Source: Anarhynchus alexandrinus (taxonomy: Eukaryota > Chordata > Aves > Charadriiformes > Charadriidae). From it: a stretch of 64,000 nt of DNA. The position numbers and the translations under genes are program-made. Positions 49,070 to 62,418 of this stretch are shown here, piece after piece. The DNA lies in the NCBI GenBank assembly GCA_008711295.1, contig VUYV01000061.1:3809981-3873980 (forward strand), in the 5' to 3' direction. The notes beneath the pieces are model-generated. The model had not been told where the DNA came from. It did no database searches and saw only the letters and a list, made by a program, of their open reading frames with translations. Each line of letters opens with the position of its first letter. Position 1 is the stretch's first letter.

Positions 49070-52000
49070 GCTAGGCAGGAACAGATTTTCTTGCTTTCAC
49101 ACTTGATTTCACACATGTGGCATGTTGTTTTCTTTTGTGACAATATTTTGCGTCTGCATGTAGTTAGACGGGGGTTTTTTTGTTGCGCAAAGCTGGTTCT
49201 CAAGCAGAGTTCAGAGCTGAGGTAGACTGGGAGGGGGGGTTCTGAGAAACTAGGAGGAGGACAAGGAAGCTTTGAGCCACTCAGGAAGTAATTTCAGGAA
49301 TATTGGATAAATATCACACTTACGGAAGGACTAAAAGAAACTAAGAAATCCAAACCCTGCTCTGTAACTTGCAGAACATATCTCTCTAAAAAGACAAACA
49401 TATAAAAGCAGAAAACCACAGCATTTGTACGTGAGGTCCATTTACTTCATGAAACCAACTGAAAAGCTATTATTAACATCAATTTTACAGAAACATATCA
49501 TTTTCTTATGAGAAACTTGTTGGTCTTTTCCTTTATTTTTTTCAGCCAATATACCTGCCCATAAGACCAACGTAACCTATGACATAGCTCTGCCCTGTAT
49601 CAGAGACCTGAGTATCTGGGTGAACATCAGGGTATACGCCATATTTTTGGACAGCAGTGGAAGTGAGGATTTTTAGAATAAAGTACGCATCAACAGTGAC
49701 ATCTTTCATAGAAGCTTAGTTTCCCACCTAGACCCAGTGCCACAAGAACTGCAAAAATCCTTTGTGTTCATAGGGCCAGAGCTCCCAACGCCGCTCCTAA
49801 CACAGTCCCTGAAAGAAATATTTTATGTGCACCAGAATTTCCATTTTTGTCAATAGCAACATATCAGCATATGCACTGAGTCACCACAGATAACCTCCCA
49901 GGCCAGACGTCCATCCATACAAATACAGAATTTGACTCGGCAAAATTTGCAAGAGACCATATTTTTTTTTCCAGATAGAGTGCAAGATACGTTTGATTTG
50001 AGCCATCAGGTACTTTAGAAACAAAACCATTTTAAAGAGATCCTACTTTTATGCCTGTATCGGGGTAAATAAGGTAGAATAAATGACTAGGATAAGATTA
50101 TACACAAAGTACGTCACAGCAAAAAAGGATCCATGGGAAAGCTGGTTTTCTCCATTTGGGCCTTCAAATCTTATCCAAGCAAGCACCTTCTTAATATTAT
50201 TCATTTACCCGCTATAGTGGAGTTCTTGGACTCAAGGCAGACGTAACTGTGAAGTTATAGATAGCTGCAAAGTTAGTTAAAATCACAATGAAAAACAACT
50301 CCACTGATGCGCTTTGCCACCTGCCTAACGATGTCTTTTAGGCGGTATTATACATGTATGCCTATAAAGATTTACACTGCAATCCAATGACACCCAGTAT
50401 ATCACAAACACTGATGTTGACCATCATAAATTTTTATACTGAGTACGAACAAAAGTATTTAGGACAACGATTCATTAGTTGTAAGTAAAACAAAAGGGTC
50501 AAAGGACAAATTTGGGCTGTATAGAAGCCAATAGCAAAATTTCTCCAAGTTTTTAAGCAAAGAGTGAAAGCGAAGTAGTAAATGGACCTCTGACCAGTGC
50601 TTCTGCTTCACCAACCCATTTGTATAGTTTTACCACATTAAACTGTAACACAAACCACTCAGTTCTTACTTGAGTGCCTTCCTCAAAAACTTCTTCCTTA
50701 CTCAGAAACAGTTCTTGTCCCCAGAAACTCCCAAAATCTGTTACTTCCACACTTTCTCCAAAAACAAGAAAGGAAACAAATCTTTTTCTTTCACCTATTC
50801 TTCCCTGCCACCAGCGTGGGAAAGCTGTCATCCTGTTGGCTTCCCGACCTGGTAGGGGTTCCTCATGGCAATGCAGATAACAGACCATCCACCAGCCTTT
50901 ACTGGTCATGACATTGGCAGGCGGTGGTCTTTCAGGACTCACTGGTAAGCACCTGTCTGCAACATTCTGTTTATGGCATGACCAATTAAGTGGAAACTGG
51001 GTCACTTCTGAATACAGAAGAAAACGCAGTAGGGGTATGCAATTGACTCTTGTGACAAAGGGTTCATCAGGTGTTGCCAAGATTAATTTAAAGCCTCAGG
51101 GCTTAAATCTGGGAACGAGTTTCCCCTCTGATAAAGGAAGAATCAGTTTTCCCCTTCTGTTTTTGGAAAATATGACAGAGGCAGCATGCCAGACAGCTTC
51201 CGTATACCAGGTACCTTCTTACACTCTAAAATGGAGAGAAGGAAGAAGGTATATTTAGGCAGCAAGATAAAGAGAGAGAGAGAGAAGAGATTGCACTGGC
51301 TAAGATGCTCACAGTAGTAGCCAGCAGGTCTGCAAACTCTGTTGGGTGCTGATGCAGTGCCCCCACCTGCACTCCTGCTCACTCTGCCAGGAGTTACAGG
51401 ATGAGAATTTTCTTCCAGCAGCTGCCCCAGGCACACTGGGCACAGTTACCTGGGAGAGCAATAACCAGCTGCCTTCAGCTCTCGGAGACGGTGGGAAACA
51501 TTAAAAGCTGGCTCAGGCACATTTGGGGGGTTAGGAATGAAAGATGAATCAGTGCAATACTTCTCCCTGGATTTTGTCTGCCGTGATCGCATCACTATGC
51601 CTGGAAACACCCTGAATGGCTGATTTGCTAATACCTGTTTGCAATTTTTATGTTTTTCTAAAGTGTAAAACATTTTTTTAGGCTCTCTAGACTTTCTCTC
51701 CAGTAGAGGCAGCGGAACATTCCATTCTAATGGTTTTAGTGATCAAAGGAAAACACTTATGTGTTCGTGGTTATTTTTGAAAATGAAAGGGAGATAAAAT
51801 TAAAAAAACAAATTTTTCCACATACGAGTCTGCTGTAAATTTCTCCAGTTTACACAATAGATAGGAGAGAGAAAAAAGTACTAGCGGAATATAAGAAATG
51901 GTTGTTTGAAAGGAAAACAAGAGCTTGTGTGGATAGCATGCTTCATTAAACAGATAACGTAAAGATTTTTATTTTTCAGCATATTACGTCACTTCTTTTG

Positions 52001-54000
52001 TTCAATAATCTTTTTCACTAGTAAAGTTATTGAAAAGTTTTTACATGATAAGTTGTCAGCATTCTATATGACAAAAAAAATCCGCTAACTCAATAGGAGG
52101 CTGTCATAAATGTCAGTGCTAGGCAGGCACTGGACTATTTTTTTTTTCTCTACAATTAAGTAAATTCTCAGTATGTTAAAATGTACATTATAAGAGCAGG
52201 TGGAAAAAAAACTATGAGAAAAGCAGTGAATGAATCAATTCATTATGCATCTATTCACTACCAAAGTTCTTCCTTCTTCTGTTACTTTACCTTCTGAGCC
52301 TTCCGGTTAAGCTTTACATTTAGTCAGACAAGCTGTCTCCTACAGGTAACGAATATATGGTTTTCACTATGACATAATATCTTTCAATACACAAGCACTA
52401 CACAACTACAATTACATTTTCACTAGCTAGATGATAAAGGAAACTTTGATTGTGCTTGCTGTAAAAAAAATCCATAAAAAAGAGGTTAAAAAGAAGATGT
52501 GAAATTAAAAGCACATTTGAAAGTGAAATACATAAGTAAGCAGACAGTCATGCATATGTGTGATTTATTTTTTTTTATATATAATGCAGTGTGCTGGGTA
52601 GCAGCTTAATCAGCTGAGACCAAATGATTATTCAGCATCAATAACCCCTATTATGAGTTGTGAATATTTTTTTTTAATTTAGAAGTGCTTAAATAACAGG
52701 ACAAGTATGAAATTAGAAGAAAAATTAACAATTTTTTTAATAAATCTAATTTCACATGTGTTCATAAGCACTTCATAAGCTTTGTTCTGTAACTAAAAGG
52801 ACTTTAATTTGAAAAGTTCATCAGATAAAAAAAAATTCCCTTAGCCCTTGTGACATATTTAATTTTACAGATCTGTTGGTTTGGGGTTGTTTTTTTAAGT
52901 AATGTATACAGCTCTAGGTTAAATCATTGTACACCTGTGAGGAAGGAAGAACAAAGGAACACTCAAAGCCGCAGGGAATTGCCATATTCTCCATTTCAGC
53001 AGTGAGATAAACTACTGGAAGATTCTGACCAAGATGCAGAATAGCACCTGCATCCAACCCCATACCCTCAGAAAATCAGTGAGTTTTTCACTTACTTGCA
53101 ATTATTGATGCTGAATTGGGGCCTAATGAAGAAACTGCAGAATAAGAGAGCAGATGGAAACCCCAGAAGAGCAGATGAAGAACTGCCAAGAGTGACTGAG
53201 GTGAAACAGAGCCAAATATTTTTATCAACTCCTAAAACAAGACATTCTTGGTAGTGAGATCAGAAGCTGAGCAATCACACCAAATTATGCTTCAACCTGG
53301 GATGAAAATTTTAATTTTGTTCTTCTAGCCAGTATAAACAATAAAAGAAAAGAAAAGCACAATAGGAACTTTCTAAATATAGCCAACAAAACCAGAGACA
53401 ACCTTATAACTCACAAGCTCTGGAAGGGAAGTCCATTTGCAAAAAAAAAAAATACTGGATATAAAGGGGAGATGCTACACAGCAATTTTGTTTCACGGAG
53501 ATAAGCGTGGCTTGTAAGATGAAAGTTACTTATCTCTTATGGTTTTATGGAGTGTTTGTTGTGCTGATGGAAGGCAAAGGTCAGGCCTACACTAAAGCAA
53601 CTTTAGCTGATTATTCAGAAGTCAGGGTTCAAGTTTTTATTGCTGAGGTTTCTATTAACAAGCCTGCCTCTCCGGCGAACTGAAAGGTGATGTCCTGTTC
53701 CAGACTACTGGTGCACAACAGTCTGGCTCCATGAGGTGCACTCCTGGGAAAGGTGTCTGTGATGGGATGAGAGGACAATAAAAGCTTTCAGGGACTGTTC
53801 GGGAATGAGTGTGCCTGATCAAAAAAAAAAAAAAACTGCTCTCTCCAAATTTCCATTCACCAAATGCAAAAATAAGTGATTGAGTTCTGGCACTTTACCC
53901 CTAGGAGAGGAGGGGACAGAAATCCTGGGATTCATTAAGGACCTCTGCTGAGTGTTTTTACAGGCAGATCTAAAAAGGCTCTCTATACAAAGCGGTTTTT
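49070..54000. other. Gene-free stretch of intron 1
   Basis: No recognised exon or transposon. It includes a 175-codon minus-strand frame (50553-51080) and an overlapping 116-codon plus-strand frame (50908-51258), both without known motifs. Around 51960-52860 is a very AT-rich segment of complex, non-repetitive sequence that could be a conserved noncoding element. Confidence 0.5.
51269..51290. repeat. (AG)n microsatellite
   Basis: AAAGAGAGAGAGAGAGAAGA-type purine run on the plus strand. Confidence 0.9.
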
Positions 54001-54003
54001 CAT

Positions 54004-54058
54004 TAAAAAAAAAAACAAACCCAAACCAAAAAAAACCACAACAACAAAAACTAAACCT
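54004..54058. repeat. A/C-rich low-complexity tract
   Basis: Starts with AAAAAAAAAAAAC, then CAAACCCAAACCAAAAAAAA, CCACAACAACAAAAACTAAA. It lies about 250 bases from the CpG-rich patch at 54301. Confidence 0.85.
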
Positions 54059-54300
54059 ATGTATTGTCCTGAGCGGGAAGAAGGAGGACCAGTGTGGAAG
54101 ACAAGATATGCATCTTTGAAGGTGAGGAACTGTAACACTCCCTTTTGAACCTAAAACTATCTGGAAAAGCAATCAAACCGTCACAAGAGACCCGTATGTT
54201 TTAGAATATGGCGTTTGTACCAAAACCTGCCCCTGACACGCAAAAAGAACGACCAGCTGCGTAGGGAACATTTAATTGGGCTATAACGAATTTTAGCCTC

Positions 54301-54660
54301 TTTAGGAATTACCTGACAACTGCACAGCAAAGGCATCCCTTCTTTTCCCCCGCGCCCACCCAGCTCCTCTCCCTCCTACAGCTGGTCCCACCGCGCTGCT
54401 CAGTCCTCACCGCCCTTCCCATGCCCAGGCGTCGAGAGGCTGAACGACAGGAATTGTCTTCCCACGGCGCTAAGCGCTCGGAGCCCCCCCGCAAGCCCCA
54501 GCTTTACCGCGCTTTTCTTCCTAGCCCGTCTTAACCACTGTTTCTCGGGGAATCCGAGTCCCCAGAGAGGGAGCATTCGCAGCGGCCGCTGGCAGCAGGC
54601 AGCCCAAGCGTTCTGCTTGCTGCCGATGAAAGCTGAGAACCGTGCAGCCAGGTCTGCAAG
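54301..54660 (-). promoter_or_regulatory. CpG-rich patch; candidate intragenic promoter or alternative first exon
   Basis: About 24 CpG dinucleotides counted by eye in 360 bases, with GCGGCCGC at about 54582, inside otherwise AT-rich, CpG-poor sequence. Unmethylated promoters usually look like this in vertebrates. On the minus strand (the TLL1 sense) the patch ends in TTGTCAG|GTAATT at 54313/54312, a plausible splice donor; a second possible donor is GGGCG|GTGAGG at about 54410. Overlapping minus-strand frames (61 and 96 codons) resemble no known protein and do not match the TLL1 N-terminus. It could be a noncoding first exon of TLL1, the start of a lncRNA, or an unrelated GC-rich repeat. Promoter activity is inferred only. 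Confidence 0.4.
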
Positions 54661-56979
54661 TAAGAAGACCCTAGATGACAGATACGACACAGAAACAACC
54701 AGCTGTTTTCATCGCTTTACGTTGCACAACACCAAGCCACTGGAAATGGGGTTTAGCCGTAAACAGAAGGCCCAACTGGTGAGGAGGACTTTTGGGCAGC
54801 CCAAAGTGAGTATTTAACACTCGGGCGCACACGAGGGTTGGCTGGAAGTGACCTTGATGACGTGGTTGTCTGCCACTTTAGAGCAGAAGCAAAAAATGTA
54901 TATAGTGAGGGCAATACTTCATATATAGTTAAAGAGGCTTCCTTTGTAATGCGTGTGTAAGTAGTGTGCTTTGGGAAAAAAGGCAAACCAAAAATGAATA
55001 CACACCAAGTGCCTTCAAAATCTGAACTAGTGATTACAATTTGGGGACAGACAATTTGGCACAGACACATTCCTACTGATAAATAAAAATGTGGTTTTGA
55101 AGGCAGCAGTATACTGCACTTCACTGGAGAATTTGTTTTCATTCTCCCACAAAATAGTCCATCAATGCATTAGCTCAATACTACCCTTTTTTTCATTACT
55201 AGATGAACATGTTTTATGTTTGGATGAGATATGGCTGACAGCTCATTTTTCCCTTGCAGTCAACTCAATCTCATCCAAACTTTTAATGTAAGAGAGTTCC
55301 AAGACAGATTTGCCAGTGGATGTTAAGTCAGTTCCCACTGACTTAACTGAGGACAAAACTCAGCCCTTAGGCAACAGACAAAATGTTAACTGGTACAGCT
55401 ACTGAGTAGAGAATTTATTTTCTCTCTCTGAGAAACAGCCGTGAAGCAGTATATTTAGAAGACGAAGCAACTTATGTAATGTTCTCGTTGCTTTTATCAA
55501 CATTTTCACTATGTACTTGCAGTTCACTTCAGTATGGTTTGTTTTGCTCTAAAATGAGCTCCTCTACCACAAACATATTTCTGCAAGTACGGTAACTGGA
55601 TCAAAATAAAGACATACTTTGTTTCCAGGAAAAATATGCATACTACATAGAAGAGTAAGCTTTTAAAGCAAGTCATCTTCAAACGCAAAAGTGTTCCCCA
55701 GGCAGATTTTACAACCCTTATTTTAATATTAACCTGTTTGGTAAACCAGTGAAGTGGCTAGCAAATGCTTCTGCAAGATTCTATCTAGAACAAATAATGA
55801 CAGCAATTTCCCATTTTTCAATTATATTACCAAATTCCATAAAATCTTCACAATTAAAACTCAAGTTCATGCACTTATTCAGGTTACAGTTTATCTATCA
55901 AACTGTCTCTGTGTCAACATACAGCTAAACGTCCCAACATCCTCAGTTTTAATTGACCTTAATGGAGCTCCCTGAAAAAGAGTGAAGTCTCGCTTTGTAA
56001 CCACGTATGATCATTTCAATAGCATAAATGAAGCGGACATTTTATAACTAAAACTTGCAAGTGTTTTAGTACAATGAGTATCCTAAGTCTAAGCTGATGA
56101 CCTAAAAAAATGTCAAACTGCCACAGCTACCCATACACATAAGAATTAAAATGCAATGTCATTTATATAAGCAACAACTGGAACAATAATTTTACAATTA
56201 CCCAGTTTCTTACTACTCTCAACTTCTCTGTTGAACAGAAACTTGACAACTCCAGTCAGGGCAAACTTCAACAATCTCCCTCAGGCAGTCCTCCTTAGGA
56301 ATATTTTTATCTCAGTTACACTTCTACAAGCTTATGATGCACTGGCAAACTTTCCTCACAGACGTGTCACTGGATGCATCAATAAATATCACAGTTTATT
56401 ACTAGCTATATTCCAAAAAATCAAAACCAATCAATCCATAGGCCAGTCTACGTACAGATGCACTACTCCCTCTCACAAACTCACAGTACTGTGTGTCTAC
56501 TAAATACTTATTTCTTCCTACATGAATGTAAGAAAACTGACATGCAGATACTCAGGGCAAGCTTTATTTCACAAAGAATTAGCAACTTCTCTGAAAAGAA
56601 CCACAAACTCAGCAAAGCAAAACCCTCTAAGGTGAACTATAGATGTGCTAGAATATCATAAGATAAATGTGATGCATGGAATACAGAAATTAAACAGCTA
56701 AATAATATGACGACGTGCAACATTAGTAAAATATAATAGGCCAGAGATTGGTTACCTGGCTGAAAACTAAATATCCAATAATGGACCCAAATCCTTGCTT
56801 CAAAAGTCAAGATGAAAATAATGTAAATAGTTGAGACAATTTAGCCCTGCTTGTTCATGCAATAGCAGAATTTGTTGGTGTGCGTTTTTCTTCCAGAAAG
56901 AACATCTGCATCTAACTGCAGGAATTAATTTAGATCACAAGTGGTGAGAACAGCCTCTCTCACGTAAAAATATAACTAT

Positions 56980-56998
56980 GGGGCGGCGGGGGGGTGGT
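56980..56998. repeat. G-rich tract
   Basis: GGGGCGGCGGGGGGGTGG on the plus strand, isolated in AT-rich sequence. It has fewer than four clear G-triplet runs separated by loops, so a G-quadruplex is possible but not a canonical match. Confidence 0.7.
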
Positions 56999-58084
56999 GA
57001 ACATGACACGACCCTACAACATGGAAGCAAAGTAGTAGCTACAAGAAAACATTATCAAACTTAAAATTCTCTGTCAGTTACCATTTAAGATATAAAAATT
57101 GACTACACAACAAATTATTAGAACCACTGACAATATATTATGCTTGTTAACCAAACCTAGCCCTTTGGGTAAAACCAGGGGCAGATTTCAACTGAAGACA
57201 ACAGAAATTGCCTAGCCTTGTAATTAAGCCGATTTTGACTCTTCCTGTAACAGCTAGTTTGCTTCTGCATAAGTACTTGGACTTTGGACACTTGTACTGT
57301 ATATACTTCAAGGTAATATTTTGTGTGCTATCCAATCAGTAGTTTTATATTTGGTATAAATATATTTCCATGTCTATTACCAAAAGACTGATTTTTTTAT
57401 TCTTCTCTGAGTAGCAGTCTTAACTAAATCAAATACTAGCTTTTAATATTACTTTGTTGTGATTGATTATAATATATATCAACATTGAACTGAACTTGAA
57501 TTTTTTATGTTTAATTATTGATCAAATTTACTATCCGACAATACAAGTATCCTTAAAATGCAGTCAGTGTGTACCTCATTCTCACACACCCTTTTAAAAC
57601 CATATACACACAGTTGTGTTATATGCAGACATATATTCACACTGCCCTCTGTGCCAGTTAGTGTTCCCTCTCCTTGGAGCCCCAAAAAAGTGATTTTTTT
57701 TTTCATTTATTATGTGGAACCATATGACACATTTTTAAAATAACGAGAAATTCTTAACTGCGAACACTGACAATGCAGGCACATTAACAGAACACATCAA
57801 CATTTATCCGATATGTTAGTTAAAAATCTTGCATTTTTTGCCCTGTGCACAAAGGATGAGGAACAGTTGTTGGCATCTCACCAGTGTCCCCTGGGAACAG
57901 CAAGTAGGCACAGGAGCCTCTTCTCCCTCTTCCTCTGACTCAGGAGGAAATATGGAAGAGGACTTCTGGGAGAGAACTGACCCTTAGGGGCAACAGAAAG
58001 GGCAAAGCGGCATTGCTGGGAAGGGAGTGGGGGAGCAATGGGTATAAGTGAGACTCCCCAACTTTCAGCTTTCAATATCATAGA

Positions 58085-58268
58085 AGGCCAGCATCTCACC
58101 ACCCTCACAGCGAAAAATTTCTTCCTAATATCTAATCTAAATCTCCCCTCTTCCAGTTTGAAGCCATTCCCCCCTCATCCTATCACTACATGCCCTTATA
58201 AAAAGTCAGGATCTTAATATCCAAAAACTGCCATAAAAAACGGGCAATCTCCACTTTCCTCCTGTAGC
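58085..58268 (-). repeat. CR1 LINE internal fragment, reverse orientation
   Basis: The plus strand reads CACCACCCTCACAGCGAAAA, ATTTCTTCCTAATATCTAAT, CTAAATCTCCCCTCTTCCAG, TTTGAAGCCATTCCCCCCTC and ATCCTATCACTACATGCCCT. This is the reverse complement of the CR1 region just upstream of the 3' end. The part after TATAAAAAGTC is more diverged up to TCCTCCTGTAGCC. Neither CR1 terminus is present. Confidence 0.93.
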
Positions 58269-61200
58269 CAACTCACAGAAAATGCCATCCACCCTGTCTC
58301 CCCTAGCGCCAAGTCTCAAACAACACGGGGAGCACTGCTCGTCAGCCAAGGGCAGCTCCTGTCAGAGAGCACTTAGCTGCCTTTACAAAGGAGACTGAAG
58401 ACAGACCAAAGGAGCGGTTGACAAGATGGGCATGACCCAACGGTCCTGCTTCCCTCAAAGCAGCAGCGGCCTCGACATCAGGCCTGCCCAGCACGACTGC
58501 ATCCACGCAGGCTAGAAAGCTGACAGCTCTTTCAGTGGGAGAAATGCTGGTTCACATCACCATCAAATCACATCATGGTACTCCATGAAAAGTCACACCA
58601 ATTACGTTTACATTCAAATTCTGGAAAGTCTGAGTGAGGGATACACAGTATAAACTGTGAGAGAAACTACTGGGGGGAGGAACCCAACACAAGCTGTGAA
58701 GTCTTTTCTGTACTTTTTTCCACGTATCCCCAAAATTTCCAGCTGGACAGCTGCTGGAGAATGAGTCCTTTGAAAGATGACACATACAGAGGGCTAACTA
58801 TGGTGAGTGTTTGCTGTCTCCAGTGAATCAAGAACATTTTTCCTCCTGGATACATACAGCAAAACAAGCCAAAAATTATTAAACACTGTCCCAGTATCTC
58901 TTCTATTATAGAGACAGGCTTTTGGGAAATGGTGTACATTTCGCCAAGTTTCCTTTGAGTCAGCTGTGAGTTTCTTACATGCCAAATGTAGTTAAAATAG
59001 AAGTATAGAAGTTGACAGTAACAACCGAACCAAAAGTTTGGTGCTGTGGCTTTAATTTAAACCAGAGCTAAGAAAGGATTCTGAACATTTTGGGGTTTAA
59101 TATGTATGTTAGAGAAAAAGTACCAAAGACAACAGATAAAAAAAAGACAAAAATTATTGAAAAAATCCTCTTCTGTACATAGAAAACGACAGATGCATCA
59201 TATACAGAAATAACACTTAATAGGATGTCTGCAACTCACATTTCATTCTTTCTTAAGAGGCATACAAAAAGTTTTATTACGCTATTTTCATATTTTACAC
59301 TACAACTAATATTTAGAACTTCAGTACTTACACTAATCCAAATGGTAAAACTTTTGGAAAAAAACCCCAGAAAATTAGTTATTGAACTGAATGCATACGT
59401 AGAAGTATTTTTACTTCAAACATGTCTTTGGTACTTTTTGTAAGGCACGCTATCCTATTTTTATTGTAGTGAAATTATAACATACTTCAGTTCTTTAGCA
59501 TCCCTTAATTCTCATGTAAGTTTACATTAACAAACGTCAACGCGTCTACCACTCTCTATCAAAAATAAAAAAAAACACCTCAAAATGTACAAGAGGACAC
59601 CTAAAGCACTACGGCATTGACAGGAAGGTTGGGTTTGCTTTGCTACCACAAGCTTTCTAAAATTCGCTCCGCTGACCCCTGGAAACTGCAGCAAGTGCCC
59701 TCCAGACTCAGGGGGGAGCTGCAGGATTTATTCCCGAGCGCGGTGTGGCATGCAGCCAAAGGAGTCATTTAGTGGAGTTTTTGGCCAAGCAGGAAAGTGT
59801 TCCATTTCTTCTGCCATTCATTGAGACCCACGAGGAAACTGAGACAGGAAGTCAGGCTTCCAGATAATAGGAGTGTTCCTAATGATGTCCTTTGGCTCGC
59901 AGCGCAGAACAGTTCCTCTACGCTCGCCCTTGCTACAACATCTTCTCTCTCTATAATTTCCCCACTGCAGAGGGGGAACAGCAACAAAAGCATTTGAAAC
60001 GAGTTTTCCTTTACACCCAATTCAAAGGGCCCAGGTAAACTGCACAGTTTGCAAACAAAAAGATTATCTGCTTCTGTATGGTGTATGAAGAGCAACTAAT
60101 TGTTTCTTAAAAACAGTTATTTACACTTGAAATAGCGTAATAGCGTAATGCCACTTCTGAAAGATTCCTCCATTGCAATGCCTACATATATATCTCTCTC
60201 TCTTAAAACTTCACAAAACACCAAAAAGCTAATTACACCGCAATTACCTGGTTACATCTTGCCTCCGTTGTAAAGGACTGTTGAAAAAACACGCCTCCAG
60301 TAAGTCTCAGCAAAGTGGCCCTAAATATAATTTTTCCTCAGGTTCAATTTCTGACCTCATTAAGGTGAGTGTCCCCATGACATTCATATCATTAAAAGTA
60401 ACAAGAGATCCTGAGAGGGACGGCAGTCTGGGTGAAGAATTCAGCCCTGTTAATTGCACGACATAAATATTTAGTATTCCTGCAAAAACGTGCCAGAAAA
60501 CACAAATCAGATTTTAAAAAAATCAAGACACTACTTTATGATAAAGGAAAAAAACACAACAATCTTCACTGGCTGCGGTGGGTCCTTGCCCTGGGCATAG
60601 TTCCCTACTGTACAGTCCACGCCGTGGCCCACCTAACACAATCCAGGGCCCGTGACGCATCGTTAATGCAGGCTCCTCCACATCCCACCTACGGGATCTG
60701 CTGTATCCCATGGCAGGATACGAGGCAGTGTTACTGCAGCTACAATAGCCCGAAGAGATGAAACTCAAGTTTGCAAGGAAAGTAGCTATCTTTTCTTAGA
60801 CCAACCTTACAGACTGAAAAAGTCGAACAAACTTTCAGACACGCAATCTTGGCATTTTACCAGGTGGAAGAGCCCCTGAACAACCCACAGCAGTGTGCAA
60901 AAGCAAAACCAGAAGATCTGTGCAAGACCAACTCATCCGTATTTAACTGAATGGCATGCTGGAACAAAATACCACTAGGAATTTTGATATGTGTATCATT
61001 GTTTTAATTAAGTTAACTACCTTAGCAGCAGCTGAATAAAGACAGTAGTTTGATCTGCAGTCAAAATGCACTCACAGAAGTTTCTGCTGGAAATCGCCTA
61101 TCTACAGCTGCAGAGGGCTCAGCACGTGGTAATTCACCTCTCATTTGCATGTCAGTTTTTAGCTGGCTTCCCCTGGCAAATAAACCATGTAGCACTTTGT

Positions 61201-62390
61201 GATGTCGATTTATTCCCTATGACTTCTCTAAGCACCTATCCAACCTTAAACAGATACCTGTGACTCTTCAGACAACAAACAGGAAGGAAAACAAAAGCAA
61301 AACCAAAACTGATTATGAAGAGGGAAGGGAGGAAAGTGCAGTGCGTGTTTGGCAGTGTCCTGGGCAAGACAGAAGTCCCTGCAGCTCCACCAGCGCAGGA
61401 GCAAGTCTCACGTGTGCTCCTTCCCAGTGGGCAGCCAGCTGTAGAAAGCGTTTATCTTGATACCAGAACAGCCATAAAGAACTAAAAGGAATTGGAATTG
61501 ATTAGCACATAAGAATGGGGATGTTAACTTGGTTCTTTAGCACATGCAAGTGGATTCCAAATCTTATCTAGTTCTTTGCTGATTTCCGTGACACATCATC
61601 TGCTTGTTGGAAGAAGACAGGAGAATTTCTCCACTGATAAGACCTGTGACATTTTAGATCATTGAAGCCAAGCCTGAGTATGTGAGCAGAAATCAAAGGT
61701 CAAATAATTTTTCTTCTTCTATAAAACTATGTAGTTAGAACTATTACTATTCATGTCAATTTTTGTGGATTTTTTTTCCTTAGGGCTATTTTTTAGTCTG
61801 AGCTTGTTCATCATTAGGAAAGACAAACAAAAGGTTTACATTCATAATCAAGTCTTTCTAAAATGACTAGATCAATGACTCAGCAAAAATACATTATATG
61901 TGATGGAATGCTGCACCATACTCCAAATAAATCTACCAGATGCTTTTTTAAAATCTAAACAAATAGCCAAGAAAAATTAATTTTGTCTAAGTTGAAAAAA
62001 TTGTCATGACTTTAGCTAGCTCTACACATGGTTGACTTTAATCACCATAGAATAGCTTGCATTTCACTCTAACGTTTTAGTTTTAGGTCTCTCAAGATCT
62101 GCACATCTCCGCAAACACAGTTGCTGATCAAGGAGGCATCTCTGTATTTGGCTCTCTTCCACAGTGCAAAAGGGAGCCTACGGTATAAGTTCTCTTTACC
62201 CAAGTGTCACTTCTGTAGACACACCGACTGTGAGCCATCAGTGCTACGATTCCTGCTTAATTCAGCTTCTTCCAATGTAAAGGTATTATGAATGAAAACA
62301 TCCAAAAGACCTGAACTGGGTTTCTGTATTTTCACCTGTACTTCATGTGTGAAAGGGTTTCATCCTTAAGAATGCAGATAAAGGACTGAA

Positions 62391-62418
62391 GAAAAAAAAA
62401 AGAGAAAAAAAAAAAAAA
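62391..62418. repeat. Poly-A/G tract
   Basis: A run of A with two interrupting G bases. Confidence 0.85.

Noticed and set aside
54309..54690. Minus-strand frames in the CpG-rich patch considered as TLL1 exon 1
   Set aside because: Neither frame contains a signal peptide followed by a DYDYTF- or DYKDPCKA-like sequence, and the donor phase does not fit a coding junction to exon 2.
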